This document shows, piece by piece, positions 1 to 16,266 of a DNA stretch of 64,000 nt (within the stretch, counting starts at the first letter, position 1; every line of letters starts with the position of its first letter). The DNA is from Polytrichum commune. Lineage: Eukaryota > Streptophyta > Polytrichopsida > Polytrichales > Polytrichaceae. Position numbers and translations under genes: made by a program. The notes under the pieces are model-generated. The model searched no databases, had not been told where the DNA came from, and was given only the letters and a program-made list of their open reading frames with translations. The stretch lies in contig OX485806.1 of NCBI GenBank assembly GCA_950295325.1, forward strand, positions 54,493,169-54,557,168. The letters are read 5' to 3'.

Positions 1-1
1 T

Positions 2-73
2 ACGGACAAAGGGATTGCAGATAAGATTATTCCTGCTGAGACTTCGGAGAGCAATCAGGAGATTGACTCCTGA
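2..73 (+). CDS. Possible 3' end of an upstream gene (partial)
   Basis: An open frame enters from the left edge of the window and ends at a TGA after 23 codons. It reads as a polar, Glu/Ser-rich tail. It is too short to identify and could be chance. It is listed only because the following 1.4 kb before the kinase gene would suit a downstream untranslated or intergenic stretch. Confidence 0.2.
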   Translation, partial: TDKGIADKIIPAETSESNQEIDS

Positions 74-3851
<3,778 letters not shown>

Positions 3852-5272
3852 CTCCTACTCATATGTAGGTAGAAGATCTTCTTTATGACTGCCATCAACC
3901 TGTTTAGTAGTTGCATGTCACATTTTTAATTAGTAAGACTGGATTTGCACCAGAGTGGGGTTGTGTTTGGTTTTCATTGTTATCGCTCTGATTATATTGA
4001 AGGTGGTTAACAGGATTTTCAGCCTTTAGACGTTTTACAAACATTTGCACACACTTCACTCATGTTCTCAGTTTAGTTCCTGTTGCTAGGAGAATTCAGC
4101 ACCAGGAAAAGAAGCTACAATAAGCATCAAAATAAAATTAGGTTGACATGAGCTCCCCAAAAATATTATTTCTGAATATGAACAGTCATAGTCATGTTTA
4201 TGCAATTTCTGATATGACACAATCTGAGTTTATCTACACTAATTATGGTAAATACTGTGGGCTGCACTAGTAATAAGAATCCATGCTAAAAATATGGTGG
4301 ATAGTGCTGTGGGTGCACGCTATTTACAAACCCATGTCATATGATATAAGAGGTTGAAGAAGTGAATGATGATATCTCCTTCAGAAATTGCCAATCTTCC
4401 ACATATAAGTTGTCTATCTTGTAGTGCTTCTCGTGCTCTTTCTAAAAACACCAAAATCACCTTCAAATTCTTAGCCATTTGGTCATTGTGACCATACAAA
4501 GATCAAGAAACACATGCATGTTGATTTTTGATGTCTTTTTACCTTGAGTCTTGAACTTAGGAAATGACTCCATGTTTTTTGGATTCACATTCTCAATTGT
4601 TTTAAATTGAAACCTTACCCACAACTAGAAAGTGAGAATTAAAGCGTAGTGTGTGGTTGAAGATTCAAGTGTAACATGCTAATTTTCATACCGTATGGCG
4701 AATTATGTCTTATAATGGTCCTTGCAACTGTGAGACAATTGAGTCTTACAAAATTTGAGAGCTCAGTTGGAGATTGAGGGTTGTGTGGAATGGCTGTTCG
4801 AGTATTTGGGATGTAGAGGAGAAATGCATATCCAAGAGAAAACTAGAAGCGATGAACGCTATTGGGCAACATATTTCTGTCATCCCTATTATGGATATGA
4901 CTGACATGGAAGGGCATGGAAAGCACATGCGCTTGGAGGAGTGTGGCACATAGGCAAACGATGCCATGCAACTAGGAGCATCTAGGAACCTGGGGGCAAT
5001 ACGGGTGACCACACCAAAACCACAATTCATAAATTGTTCACCAACTTCAAGAAGTCACACTTACTATCCACATTATGTTGAAACCTTTATGCCCACCTCT
5101 TGGTTACCAAGAAATCTATTAGGGTAGTTATTCTTTTACCTTTAAGGTAACTTCCAGGATTAGAGCTTAGTTTTAGTATAGATCTTGTACTTCCCCTTAC
5201 TTCAATGAACAGTTGAGTTCCGAGCAGTGAGTTCTGCATTGGTTCTTTTCAAGCTCTACTGAGGTTTTTTCA
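3852..5272 (+). other. 3' flank of SRPK and inferred copia 5' LTR end
   Basis: The kinase 3' untranslated region presumably lies in the first few hundred bases. The segment ends in TTTTTTCA at 5272, directly before a retroviral primer-binding site, so its right part must be the 5' LTR of the copia element. I could not find the LTR's left border or a matching 3' LTR. The open frame on the minus strand at 4746-5030 is not recognised. Confidence 0.4.
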
Positions 5273-5284
5273 TGGTATCAGAGC
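5273..5284 (+). promoter_or_regulatory. Primer-binding site of the Ty1/copia element
   Basis: TGGTATCAGAGC is the classic plant retrotransposon primer-binding site, complementary to the 3' end of initiator-methionine tRNA. It abuts a CA dinucleotide that would close the 5' LTR and lies 139 bases before the gag start codon. Confidence 0.85.
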
Positions 5285-5422
5285 AAGCTCTCTAGAGACC
5301 TGCAAGTTTTATCTTTTCTTGACTGGAGGTGAGACCTTGCTACGAAGTGAAATTTTTGGTTTCTTCTCCCTTCTCTTAGATCTCATCCCAACTATAGACA
5401 ACTTAGAGGAAGATACATCATC

Positions 5423-8400
5423 ATGGCTGGAGACAAGGAATCCCTGAGAGTTACCATCTTGATAGAGGTTCGACCTTTGGGATTTGGGCATATTGTGTGA
5501 AGAATTTGCTTTAGAAGGACGGATGCTTTCAATACTGCCTTACACCTCCAAACACGCCCATGAGTGAGGAAGAACGAATGGCACGTCAACAAGTCATGAG
5601 CATAATCGACATCAATGCTAAGGACAATGCTCTCAAACTCCTTCGATGCTGTAACAATCCCTATGAGTGTTGGACAAAATTGAAAGCAAGATACGAATCT
5701 GACAGCAATCCTCGTTGAGTGATGCTCATAGATAGGTTCTTTGCCTTGAGGAAAACAGAATCTGTTTGATGGATGCCCACCTCACTGAAGTTTTAAATCT
5801 CTTAGAAGAAGTGGATGTCAACGTTCCTGAAGACATCATTGTTTACTGCACCTTGAGGAACTTGTCCAAGGAGTATGAGATTTTCAAGAGGATGGAGATC
5901 GCTGCTCAAACTCTACCAACTTATGAGCAATTGGTGGCCAAGCTAATATCCTAAGAGACATCAATACGACTATAGGCTCAACAGAAGGAAGATGGAAAAA
6001 CACTCCTGCTTCACAGAGAGAGAGGGAAAAGATTTCAGCCTGTGCCAAGACATGATACTCTTCTTTGATGTCTGATAACTGCAATCGAGGGATGGCTCCT
6101 CAACACAAACAACATCCCGGTGACATGTTCATGGATTTGGGAGAATCATTTGCACCAAGATACTCCAATCCAGTGGCTCCCTCAACCCACTTTGGAGCAC
6201 CACCAAAGGCCAATACTCCGTCCAATCAACCCCGCTACTAGCACAAGGGACTTTGACAGACAACGACAAGAGCTCTGCAATTCTTGTGGATTGACGGACA
6301 TTTTGAATGAGAATGCGACTTGATGTCAATGCTAGACCGCATGAAAGATTACAAGCACCGACTTCTTGAGCGTCGCAATCGAACTCTTAGCGGCCAAGTA
6401 CACAATTTAGAAGAATTGCATGAGGGATCAGATCAAGAGCATGACCCTGACAAATTTGAGTTAGCAAGCGAAGTTATAGATGCTTGCTTAGTGGAGCTCA
6501 ATATGCTAAAATCCTCACAACAAATTAGCTCGTGGTATCTTGATTCTGGGGCCACCCATCATGTATCTGGTGACCCGTCAGTCTTCAAATCAATTTACCC
6601 AGCTCGTGGAGCTTGCATTTGCTCTGAGGGAGGACACAATCATGAAGTAATTGGAGTCGGAAATGTTGACATTCCAGTTTCATCCGGAGCAATAAAATCA
6701 GTTTCATCTGTTCTTTATACACCGGGTATCACAAAAAAACTTATGGAGTGTAGGATTTCTTGTCGACAATCCACACTTTTATCTTTAAGTCAGCGGGATG
6801 CTTCATAGTTGACAATGATACACTTGATTTAGTAGCTTTTTCTCCTAGAGAAAATGGGAAAGGCTCGTACAAGCTCGGAGGAAGAATGACATCTTCAAGC
6901 CCAGGAGTCAACTTGCTTCATCCTCAAACTCTTCGGTCAGATAACGGTGGCGAGTACATATCTCAAGCTTTGCATGAGTTTTGTTCTTCAGGAGGAAATT
7001 CCAAGGAATTTACTCTCCCCATACACACCAGAGCGCAACGGGGTGGCATAACGACGAAACTGATCCTTGCTAGATATTACGAGATGTTATTTTATTGGAT
7101 AAGGCCCTCCCTGATCACCTTTGGGCTGAGGCCGTCAGAGCTGTCAGCATAATTCTCAACCTCCTGTCTAAAAAGAGGAATCCTAACAGAACTCCAAACA
7201 AAACATTTTTAGGTGTAAACCATTCGTGGCCCACTTGAGAGTGTTTGGCTCTTCTATTTTTGTCCATATTTCCAAAGCATCCTGTACCAAACTAGAAGCT
7301 CGCTCCGAGAGATGCATACTGCTCATCTTTGATGATGATGCTAAAGCCTATCGATGTTATCGACCATCCAAGCGAAAAGTTTTCAATTTTTGTGACATTA
7401 AGATAGACGGGGACAACTCATTATCAACAAGGGATGAACCGGAGCCCCCATCTATTCTAGGCGGCCCTCCTATTGACACCCCAACTCTTGACTTGTCACG
7501 ATATGTGGAGCCACCGACCTTTCCAGCACCATCACCGCCGTCTTCCCCAACTTTCTCTGTACTAACTCCACCTTTGCTAGCTTCACCCATGTCAACTCCA
7601 AGATTGCCAACTCCACTCCCATTCACGGCCACACCTTTAATCGCCTACGTTTGCAGGCCACGCCATCGCCATCACTTGAGTCACTCTAGAGATCAGATTG
7701 GATTCGACGTTTTCCTCGCACTTTAGAAGACTTTGTTGCTCAAGTTCAACTTGACGATTCCATCTTTAATGCCGACATCTTCTTTTCTGAAGATGGAGAC
7801 AAAATGATTACTTTCCAACTAGCTCGCACCCACTCCAAGTGGTAGGCCGCCATGTAGGCGGAATTTGATTCAATCCAGAAGAATGCTATTCGGTCCCTCA
7901 TGCCTCTTCTTATCGGCAAAAATGCTATCAGTTCTCGTTGGATTTATAAGGTGAAGCTGGGTGTAAACGGTGGACTCTATCGCTTTAAACCTCGCTTAGT
8001 CACGCGCGGTTATGAACAAACATTTTGGGATTGGCTTCACTAATACTTTTGCACCAGTTGTGGATTGGGAAACTATCAGGATTCTGACTGCGATTTCCGT
8101 GCATCTCAATTGGCCAATTCATCAACTCGATGTGTTGACATTTTTTTGAACGGTATTCTTGATGAAGAAGTGTTTATGGAACAACCTTAAGATTTTGTAA
8201 AACCTGGTGAAGGTCACCTAGTCTGTAAGCTTCGCAAATCTCTATACGGCTTACATTAAAGTCCTTGAGCTTGGCATGCTCGATTTCATGCTGCACTTCT
8301 TACTTGGGGTCTCATACATTCATACTTCAATCCAAATCTTTATTTTGCTCGCGTCGGCACTAACACAGTAGTACTCATCATTAATGTCGATGATATATTT

Positions 8401-9345
8401 GTCACAGGCAACAACTCAAGTCTCATTACTCAACCGAAGAATAATCTGCACAAAACTTTTGAAACCAATGATCTCAGCCCCATTCAATGGTACCTAGAAG
8501 TTCAATTTGATAGGCATTCCTCTGGTTTACAAATGCACCAAACCGAATATGCCCTCAAATTCTTCATCAATTTGGTATGGATGATTGTGCACCTTCTCAC
8601 ACTCCTCTCTTTGAAAGCTTGACTCTATCAAAAGTTACATACTCACCTTGTGTAGATGCTACGTTGTATAGGGTGTTAGTCGGAAAGCTTTTTTTCTTAC
8701 TAAAACCCGACTAGATATTACATGTGTTGTAAGTATCGTTAGTAGATTCATGCGAACCCTTCAAGAGTTGCACTTATAGGCAATATAACATATTTTGCGT
8801 CATCTGCGTCGATATCCAGTTAGAGGCTTATTCTTTACAAAGCTACATGGCTATATCGACGCTGATTATGGTCAAGAGGTAGATGACAAAATATTAATCG
8901 CTGCCTACATTTTCTTTCTAGGAAGAACACCAATTTCTTGGAATTCCAAGAAACAATCCAACACCTCTAGATCATTGTGTGAGTTTGAGTCCTAGCTCAA
9001 TGCTCATGTAAAGCCTAATGGATTAGATTACTACAAGAACTTAGATTTTCAGACGACAAACCAACCACTTTCTACTCTGATAATCAGAGAAGTATCAAAC
9101 TCAGTTGCAATCTTGTCTTCCATGAAAATTCCAAGCACTTTGAAACTGATTATCATTTCACTCGTCAAAAGGTAGAAAGTGGCACTATCAAGGTAGAGTA
9201 TATTTTATCTCAAGAACAACCGGCAGATCTCTTGACAAAATAGCTTGGGAGAACAATGTTTGAAGAATGCAGAAGAAAACTCCACCTTTGCAGTATTGAT
9301 CCTTCTATCGATCAGTCTAAGAATTCTATGAAAGGAAAAAGATAG
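5423..9345 (+). pseudogene. Ty1/copia gag-pol polyprotein, heavily decayed
   Basis: Fragments in several frames follow copia order. Gag starts at MAGDKES (5423) and continues at 5766-5954 with LNLLEEVDVNVPED. The protease motif WYLDSGATHH is near 6532. Integrase remains include LRSDNGGEY (about 6935). RT remains include SRWIYKVKLG (about 7935), the VDDIF catalytic region (about 8388) and the following thumb. RNase H shows GYIDADYG (about 8850) and the terminal QPADLLTK (about 9220). Integrase before RT is the copia gene order. Many stops and frameshifts interrupt every domain, and the Gag zinc knuckle has lost its pattern, so it cannot be active. A purine-rich AAAGGAAAAAGA near 9331 may be the polypurine tract. 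Confidence 0.88.
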
Positions 9346-10953
9346 TAAACTATCATAGAATCCTTGGAGAATGGTGTATTTGTGTCATAGAAATATTCCT
9401 TGCCTCTTCGAATTCCATTGTATTGATAATAGTTCAAGTAGTACTCAAGGTCGGGATACATTATTCCTCTTGCTCTTCTATATCGACGTAATTGCCCCCT
9501 ATTCCATCTGTCATGCCTCTCCTAGTGTGATGTGTTTTAAGTGTTGTGTGTATCTTGTTTATTTCCTAGCCTGATGGTTACTGCTGAGCTCTATGATCTA
9601 ACAATGTATGCCTTCTTTGCCTTCAAAACGTGAATGCAAATTGTGCAAAAGAGTGTCGGTGAGTTGGTGCATTGCACAGTTGGCTACATGCAAATGATTG
9701 AACAGGTACGTATCTTGGAGGTTTTGCAACTTCTCATTGGTTCCATCTATTTGTAGTAGGCACCACCAAAAAATTACATGATGATTGGAACACCCTTTGA
9801 TAGTATGAGGTCTATAGGCTCAATCCAAGGTTGTCTCTCTAGGAGAATTTTGATTGTCTGCGAAATGACACAATGCATCCAACAACACATGACATGCTAG
9901 GTACTCTGAAGTGTTACTAAGTGTTTTTTTTTGATACGTACAAACTTGTTCGCATGATTCAAACCGATGTGTTGCTAATGAGAATGATGTGACATATAAT
10001 TGTCATGTTTCGGATTAGATTTCATGACATCTCAAATTTGCCTTCTATGAGTTGTTGTATTGTGACAATCTATTCACAATCAGCCATTGTAAAGGCATTG
10101 TAAATTAAAAAAAACAATGACTAAATATGTAATGTTTCAATAGAGAATATCTCAATGTTGTTGCAATTGAAGTATGTCACAATGTTGATCCAAATTGAAC
10201 ATGTTCAATGCGAATTTCGTACATGATTGTAATACTATGGTTGGAAATTGGTCTTGAAACAATGTCTTGACAATGGTTTGTCAGTGGCTGTTGATTCTTT
10301 GCCTTTACAATGCTCGATTGTTTCAATGTTGGAAAGTTCTACTGTTATTTAATATAGATACAATATCATCTCGATTTTGGACCCCCATGGAGTTAATACT
10401 TATTCATTGTTGATTCAATAACATCAAAGTTCAATGCTAGTTTAATGTATTTTTTGGTATTGTGTCATCACTTAAGCAATGACCATTGAAGCAACAATAA
10501 ATCAACATTAAATGATACAATCTTGTTTTTATGCTTATTAGACAATTGGCATTGTAACAACATCCATATAGTGCATTTTTTCTTCCATTTCTAAATCAAC
10601 ACTAAGTTTGTGCAAATTGATTCAATACTTTATGAACAAGTATTCAAGATGCGACATTGCATCAACCTTGTTTCTATACTAAATCACCAATCAATCATCT
10701 ATAACATTGATTCAACATTATTTATGCAACATCCAATCAATGATATGATGTTGTTTATTTATTGATTCAACACTATTTTAACACTATTGATGTTTAACAA
10801 AACCATGAATCAAACACACACTCACTATACTTGTAGCCTTTGAAACTTTCCCTGCAACAATCTACAATCACTGCAATCTCTATGTGCATGAAAGTAAGTA
10901 CAAAAATTAGGCACTCACCTGATAACTCAAGAGTAACTAGTGATACTCAAAGT
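9346..10953. other. AT-rich spacer with recurring CAATG/ATTGA words
   Basis: No gene is recognised. The first part should contain the copia 3' LTR, but it could not be matched to the 5' side. From about 10070 to 10800 the words CAATG, CAACATT and TTGATTCAA recur at irregular spacing, which suggests an old decayed tandem repeat. Confidence 0.35.
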
Positions 10954-13900
10954 TCAAAACTTAAATGAGTTTTGAAAGAAGAAGCCTACTTTCACAAAAT
11001 GAGGAACCACTTGCACAGCTTTGAGAATAGAAGTTGTTTCTATCACTACATAAGCTTCTGTTTGTGTCTGTAACCACTTCAACTCAGCACACTCTACAGT
11101 AGTGTTGAACCTCACATAGTCATACATTCTTACAAGTGCTAAATCTTTTGTGACCTTGTTTCTTTCTACATCCAATAAGCTACATCGAAATAACAAACGA
11201 AGCTGACCATATGAAGTCCTCTCCTCTTCACCAACATCTTCCATTTGAATGGCAATTGAACAGTACCACTCTTTTCCATGGAATTCGTGAGATGCTCGTG
11301 CATACATAGGCCAGTCCCCAAATCGAGCACCATTGCCAGGAGGTATAGCTAGTGAGCCATAAACCTGCAATACCTGGAATTGACAAAAGGAAGCATCATA
11401 TGTCAACAAGTATGAACAAATATCAAGCCCAAAGATAAATACTAAAAAATACAAGATATCCAAAAATTTGAATTGGTCGACATAATTTACTTACTTCAGC
11501 ATCTTTCAAATTGTTGTCATGGGTGTAGGATTTCAAGGCCATTGCCAATTCCAAACCAATCTCTGGTTGTGCAAAAAGTATTCGTTGCAATTTGGCTGGA
11601 TTTGAGTAGCTGGATGTGGCAATGCTGTCAAGTGCCAAAGTTCGTATGCGCAAGGTAGTTTGGTATCTAGCTAAGACATTTTGCCCAACCTCCACAGCCT
11701 ACAATCCACTCAAAAAATTATAGATAGCATAACTACTTCAAATACATAATAAAAATTTGCATTATAAGCCAACTTGGTAGGTTTAAAGCATTAGGTTTGG
11801 ATCATACCAAGTCTAGAGCTGTTGTTTTCTCAACAATGGGTGCAAAACCTTCTCTTTCTTGGGCATTTTTCCGAAGTGCTTGTAATCTTCTATTGTGCTT
11901 GACAATATAGTTGATATAGTCTTTTCTGTTGCTCCGTCTGTAAGCTGATTTCATTAAAGCTATATGCAAGTGCTCGTACAGATTAGAGCTGTATTCAAAT
12001 GGCGTACCAGACCTCCGAATTGCATCACTAAAATGGCTCATTGCATGGACTTTTACTAAATGAAAATCTGATTTTTGCCATTTTGATAATGCTCCTGTAA
12101 ATGCTTGAATTGCTCTGTGAAACCACAAACATCACATTATAGTTCATTAGAAAAAAGATGACCAGATCGTACATAATAAAACTTACCATCTTCACAACAC
12201 ATAAAAAGGATTAATTGGATAAGCATCTAAACCTAGTTGGAATGCAATATACAAGAAGTCATCAATAAACTCTGCTATGAGCTGATCACTTACTCTTGCA
12301 TGAGCTTATCCATATTTGCAAGGGATTCTTCAGTGTGTTCCTTTGATCGGCAAGCTTTCTCATTCCACCTTAAAAATTTCACAACAGCTTTGATGATATC
12401 CCTTCTGAACAATCCAATTATGCACACAGCAATCACCTGCACCACAATTTTGGATTATGTTAAATAATAATAAATACATTCTCAAAGTTTCTACATGTAT
12501 TGAAATCACACCTAAATTTGAACACCTAAATCTTATTAATCATTCTTTTTATTATATTAGTGACATAAATCTCATTTGCAACATAATTACTAACCTGCAT
12601 TACTGACCGATGCTCAAAGGCTGCATAATTTGAGTTGGCAGTGAAGTATCCTCCTTTGTTTGTGCCAGGAACTTGGAACTCTGAAAATCTAGAAGAATTT
12701 TTAATGCAAAGAAGCCTTTGATCCAACTCAGGGAGAATGGCTACAGACGTTGAAGTTGCAATGCTTCTTAATATATCTACAAGTGTCTTAAACACTCCTA
12801 AATCTGACTGATGAAGCATGTCAACATTCACTGCTCTACAGGGATTACCAAATGTAGTATCTCCTCCTGCAAAGCCCCATAGAGCACACTGTTCCAACAT
12901 GACAAGTAATTAGACAAATAAATTTGATTATATTTCAAAGATCTGCTTAATATATGCATTTAAATTTTCCTAGGTTTACAAGCAGAATACAAAACGAGGT
13001 AAGTGGCATACCTGTACAGGATGAATAGAATATCGTTTGGAAAGCTCAGTAGCCATAGATGGGGAAGAAATCTGAATCTCTTCTAAGAGCCTCTTCATTT
13101 CCATCTCTGTTCTATACGGGAATCTCTCCTAGACATCCCTCAATTTATCTAAAGGGCAAAAACACATGCTACAAGGAAGCATACACTTGTTTGTGTCAAA
13201 AGTACACGTAACCTGTAAAATTCAACACTTTTTTTATATTAGTAACAAGAAATTATAATCTCCAAAACTTCAAATGAAAATACCAAAAAATATATATTAG
13301 AATCATTTATAACTTGTGTCAAAACTTGATATACCTTATAACCCTCTGAATGGTCACACACATATGAGTACAATCGAGGATACACCCATCTCTCTTCACC
13401 ATTAGGATCTGATAGTAAGATTCCGCTACAACAAACAAGTACCATCAAGTTAGAATTGAAACAAACTCAACTTAGAAACAAGCATTTCAACCATATAACA
13501 ACAATTTGAAACAAAATTTTAGATCATGATTAGGCTTACGTTTTGCTAGCATCTTTCAATGGTTTTAAAATATGCTCCAAACAACTCTGAAAAAGTTGCA
13601 ATCTCTCCAAGTAGGTAGTTTCCGTAGATGGAAGTATGGGAAAAACTGCTAGAAGAGCATGTCCTTCATCCAGATATCTGTTTTCACAAGATATATTTCC
13701 AATGCCGAGCAGTAAAGGATGCCCACTAACTTTTCCATCTTTAGACAGTGAAGTCTGATCGCTGTAAAGTATTAGTGGAGCAATCACAACACCTTCACTA
13801 TTGACATGGTCCTGCAAAGACACAATAAGAGGGTTTAGAAAATGAGACATCATACATCAAAAAATCAAGATCTTGCAAAATACCAAAATATCATTAGCTT

Positions 13901-14515
13901 GTAACTTACTTGCATCTATTTCCACCAATTAGCTGTGCCAGGAGTTGAATACACCTTCTCATAGATAGCCAAATTCTTGGAGTTTGGGTATATTTCAAAT
14001 CCTTCGGCTACAATAGGAGAAGAGAATAGAGATCCCAAAGCATCTATAGGATCTCGATAGTGTAAAATGTGCCCTTGAATAAGTTCTTGTTTCCAACCAT
14101 CCGCTGCAGCTAATGTCTCTCCTTCATAGCTATCCAAATCAACACTTGATCTTACTGAAACATCTTCTAATTTAAAGCTTGGGTGAAAGAGGACTTGGTT
14201 GAATAGAACATTTATGTCTCTTATTGATAGACCACTGTTGTTTCTGCAAGTACGTATCCAATGTACTAGACTAAATGTAGAATCATAAGGGACCTTAGAA
14301 TCATCCTCTTGAAAAAAAGAAAAATCATCCACAGGAGACTCAGGAGACTCAAATACAGGAGGTGGTGGATCTAAATTCACATGAAGTGGGGCAATAGTTG
14401 GACTTCTTGGCCTCTTGGAGCCACATCCCAAATACTTCTTGTGAGCACCAAGAGCCCCTGCATTCCCAAATCCTGTAGCTCCACAAACACTACAACTAAA
14501 ACTAAAGGCTTCCAT
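10954..14515 (-). pseudogene. Plavaka-type DNA transposase, nine exons, two in-frame TAG codons
   Basis: Nine exons on the minus strand (14515-13910, 13811-13540, 13425-13335, 13212-13012, 12888-12595, 12436-12294, 12114-11808, 11698-11495, 11373-10954) join with GT-AG borders and consistent phase into 846 codons. The N-terminus has a C2H2-like finger (CSVCGATGF...HKKYLGC). Family-like blocks follow: PLILYSDQTSLS, LLGIGNIS, NVDMLHQSDLGVFK, VKVHAMSHFSDAIRRSGTPF with YEHLHIALMKSAYRRSNRKDY, and a C-terminal VQVVPHFVKVGFFFQN. These resemble Plavaka transposases (KDZ-like cut-and-paste elements best known from fungi). TAG codons interrupt exon 1 just before its splice donor (after ANWWK) and exon 4 (after KLRDV); otherwise the frame is open. 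It is either a recently dead copy or needs readthrough. Terminal inverted repeats were not found. Confidence 0.78.
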
Positions 14516-15412
14516 TCAAACACAGACCCAATCAAGTGCACTAGTTTAGTAATTCCATAACTCTCCCTGCAAATATCCACACCAAGTGGCTAAGAATTGA
14601 GCTTCCATGCTTCAAGTAGTAGGAACAATATATCAGTGCATAAGTTCATAAGATTATAAGAATATAAGAACAAATAAACAAATATAAATATAAGAATATA
14701 ACAAATGAACTTCAGTTGTCAATGACATTCCATTCACCCAATTTTGTAAAAGCCAACAAGTTGAAGAAATAACCTACCACACTTTAAAAATACCTCCTGA
14801 TACCTGACTGGCCTTGTTAGCTGTCGATGCTCGTGCCTCAATCAACAGCCTCAATCATCTCCTAATCCAATTGATCGCATCAACCTTCACTTCCCAATCG
14901 CAAACTTCCAATCTAACACCTAGCACAAGCAAACCCTAATAACCCAGTCCGACCAAAAAACCAACGCAGAATTTCACGCACACATATCTGCCATACGCAT
15001 CCATAGCAATCCACCTAGAACGAAAAATTCCCCGACAGCTGCAATTTTTCTATCTATCACTCACTACGAGGGTTTCAGGTTGGGGGTCGAGATGAAAGAC
15101 CATCGCATCTACTTAGAATTTCAGACCCTGTGACAAATGGCTCGCAGGATCGCTGAATAGAAGGTTGTACCAGCCATCGATCCATCATAAAGCCCAATTT
15201 GCGAGTACTCACACAAGCTTAACATCGAAAAATCAACTTAACACCACAAGATGATGTTGAAGCAACTCTGGGCTTGGACAACAAAAGCTAAAGCAAGTGG
15301 CAGACAGACACAGGAGGAGCCCGCACCAGTCACCATTAAGATTATGGGTCCGGTGAATACCATAGCAAATACCTGACCTCTTTGTAAATCCAGAGAAAGA
15401 ATGAAATAGCAA
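14516..15412. other. Upstream flank of the transposase gene, no gene recognised
   Basis: This stretch should contain the promoter and the transposon end, but I could not find a terminal inverted repeat or target duplication. From about 14820 base composition becomes more balanced. No reading frame here is recognisable. Confidence 0.35.
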
Positions 15413-15602
15413 CTAATTTTGCCTGTTGGCGATGTAATCTGCAAGTGCGAGAAGTGGTGCTGCTTTATCTTGGTCAAACACAGAAAGCTGGTCCTTGGCT
15501 TTTTTTTTGCAACTCCTTTGCAAATGTCCTGGATTGCTCAAGTCCCTGGATTGTCTCGAGTTCTTTAGAAGACTTTGTGAGATCAAGGATGTCATCCACA
15601 AC
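15413..15602 (-). pseudogene. C-terminal fragment of a geranylgeranyl/geranyl diphosphate synthase
   Basis: On the minus strand, a splice-acceptor-like TTACAG is followed by VVDDILDLTKSSKELE, the second aspartate-rich region of plastid-type trans-prenyl diphosphate synthases. After a frame change at a run of nine A residues, the fragment ends in FDQDKAAPLLALADYIANRQN and a stop, the expected extreme C-terminus of plant GGPPS. The stretch normally lying between these parts is shorter here by roughly 15-20 residues. No first aspartate-rich motif or upstream exons were seen. The retained intron border argues for a broken genomic copy, not a retrocopy. Intact family members condense isopentenyl diphosphate into GPP or GGPP in plastids. 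Confidence 0.72.
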
Positions 15603-16045
15603 CTGTAAGAATCAACAGTGGTATCTATCAATAAAAATTCTGGACCTGGGCCATTGCTCTTTGAAATATATGCGTATCATGTGGATGAACAAGACCAATG
15701 TGCATCAAAAAACCAAGCAAAATTTCCCTCCAGAAGAAATCTTCAATACAAAATCCCCACCACCTAGAACTTCTGACCATGAACAAAGTCCAGAGTGGAT
15801 GGTGGATGTCTGGCTGGGCCTTCACTAACCTTTGACCCATAATTCTCAACATAGACTTGTCTTCAAAGGCCAAAATAGAAGACAGATACAGGTCAGCAAA
15901 TATTCCATTTGCAGCTAGATTGATCTCCAATGTCCACCTCATGATACATGTTTGACTCTAGCGGCAGACTAAGGCCCCATTACAGTTGAGAGCTTGAACT
16001 TGCAATTTTCGGGAGTTTGATACTTGGAGTTGACAAGCTTTTAAA

Positions 16046-16096
16046 GCTCAAACTATTGAGAGCTTGACCAATCTTCAAGCTCTCAATAGTTTGAGC
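16046..16096. repeat. Perfect 22-bp inverted repeat with 7-base loop
   Basis: Bases 16046-16067 and 16075-16096 are exact reverse complements separated by CCAATCT. Several further copies of the word AGCTTGA/TCAAGCT lie within 100 bases. It could be the tip of a foldback transposon or a small hairpin RNA source. Confidence 0.85.
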
Positions 16097-16143
16097 ATGC
16101 TCAAAGTGAGATATCAAGGGGGGAATGTCTTCAGGAGTTTGGT

Positions 16144-16189
16144 GGTGCACTCCCTATATGGTGAGTGCACCCCACTCAGATATAGGGAG
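16144..16189. repeat. Two overlapping, mutually exclusive hairpins
   Basis: GGTGCACTC (16144-16152) pairs with GAGTGCACC (16163-16171). CTCCCTATAT (16150-16159) pairs with ATATAGGGAG (16180-16189). The left arms overlap by three bases, so the two stems compete. Confidence 0.7.
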
Positions 16190-16199
16190 GACACAGCCA

Positions 16200-16216
16200 C
16201 CAAGGGTCGGTTGGCG

Positions 16217-16266
<50 letters not shown>

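Larger units (their letters stand above)
15603..16199. other. Spacer with strong foldback sequences
   Basis: No gene is recognised. An open frame of 104 codons on the minus strand (15628-15942) lies just upstream of the prenyl-synthase fragment but does not match that enzyme by eye. The right half holds two hairpin-forming stretches, listed separately. Confidence 0.4.

Noticed and set aside
5273-5284. tRNA gene at the TGGTATCAGAGC sequence
   Set aside because: Only the primer-binding match is present, with no cloverleaf arms.
15445-15828. A 127-codon plus-strand frame
   Set aside because: It runs antisense to the prenyl-synthase fragment and is a shadow frame.
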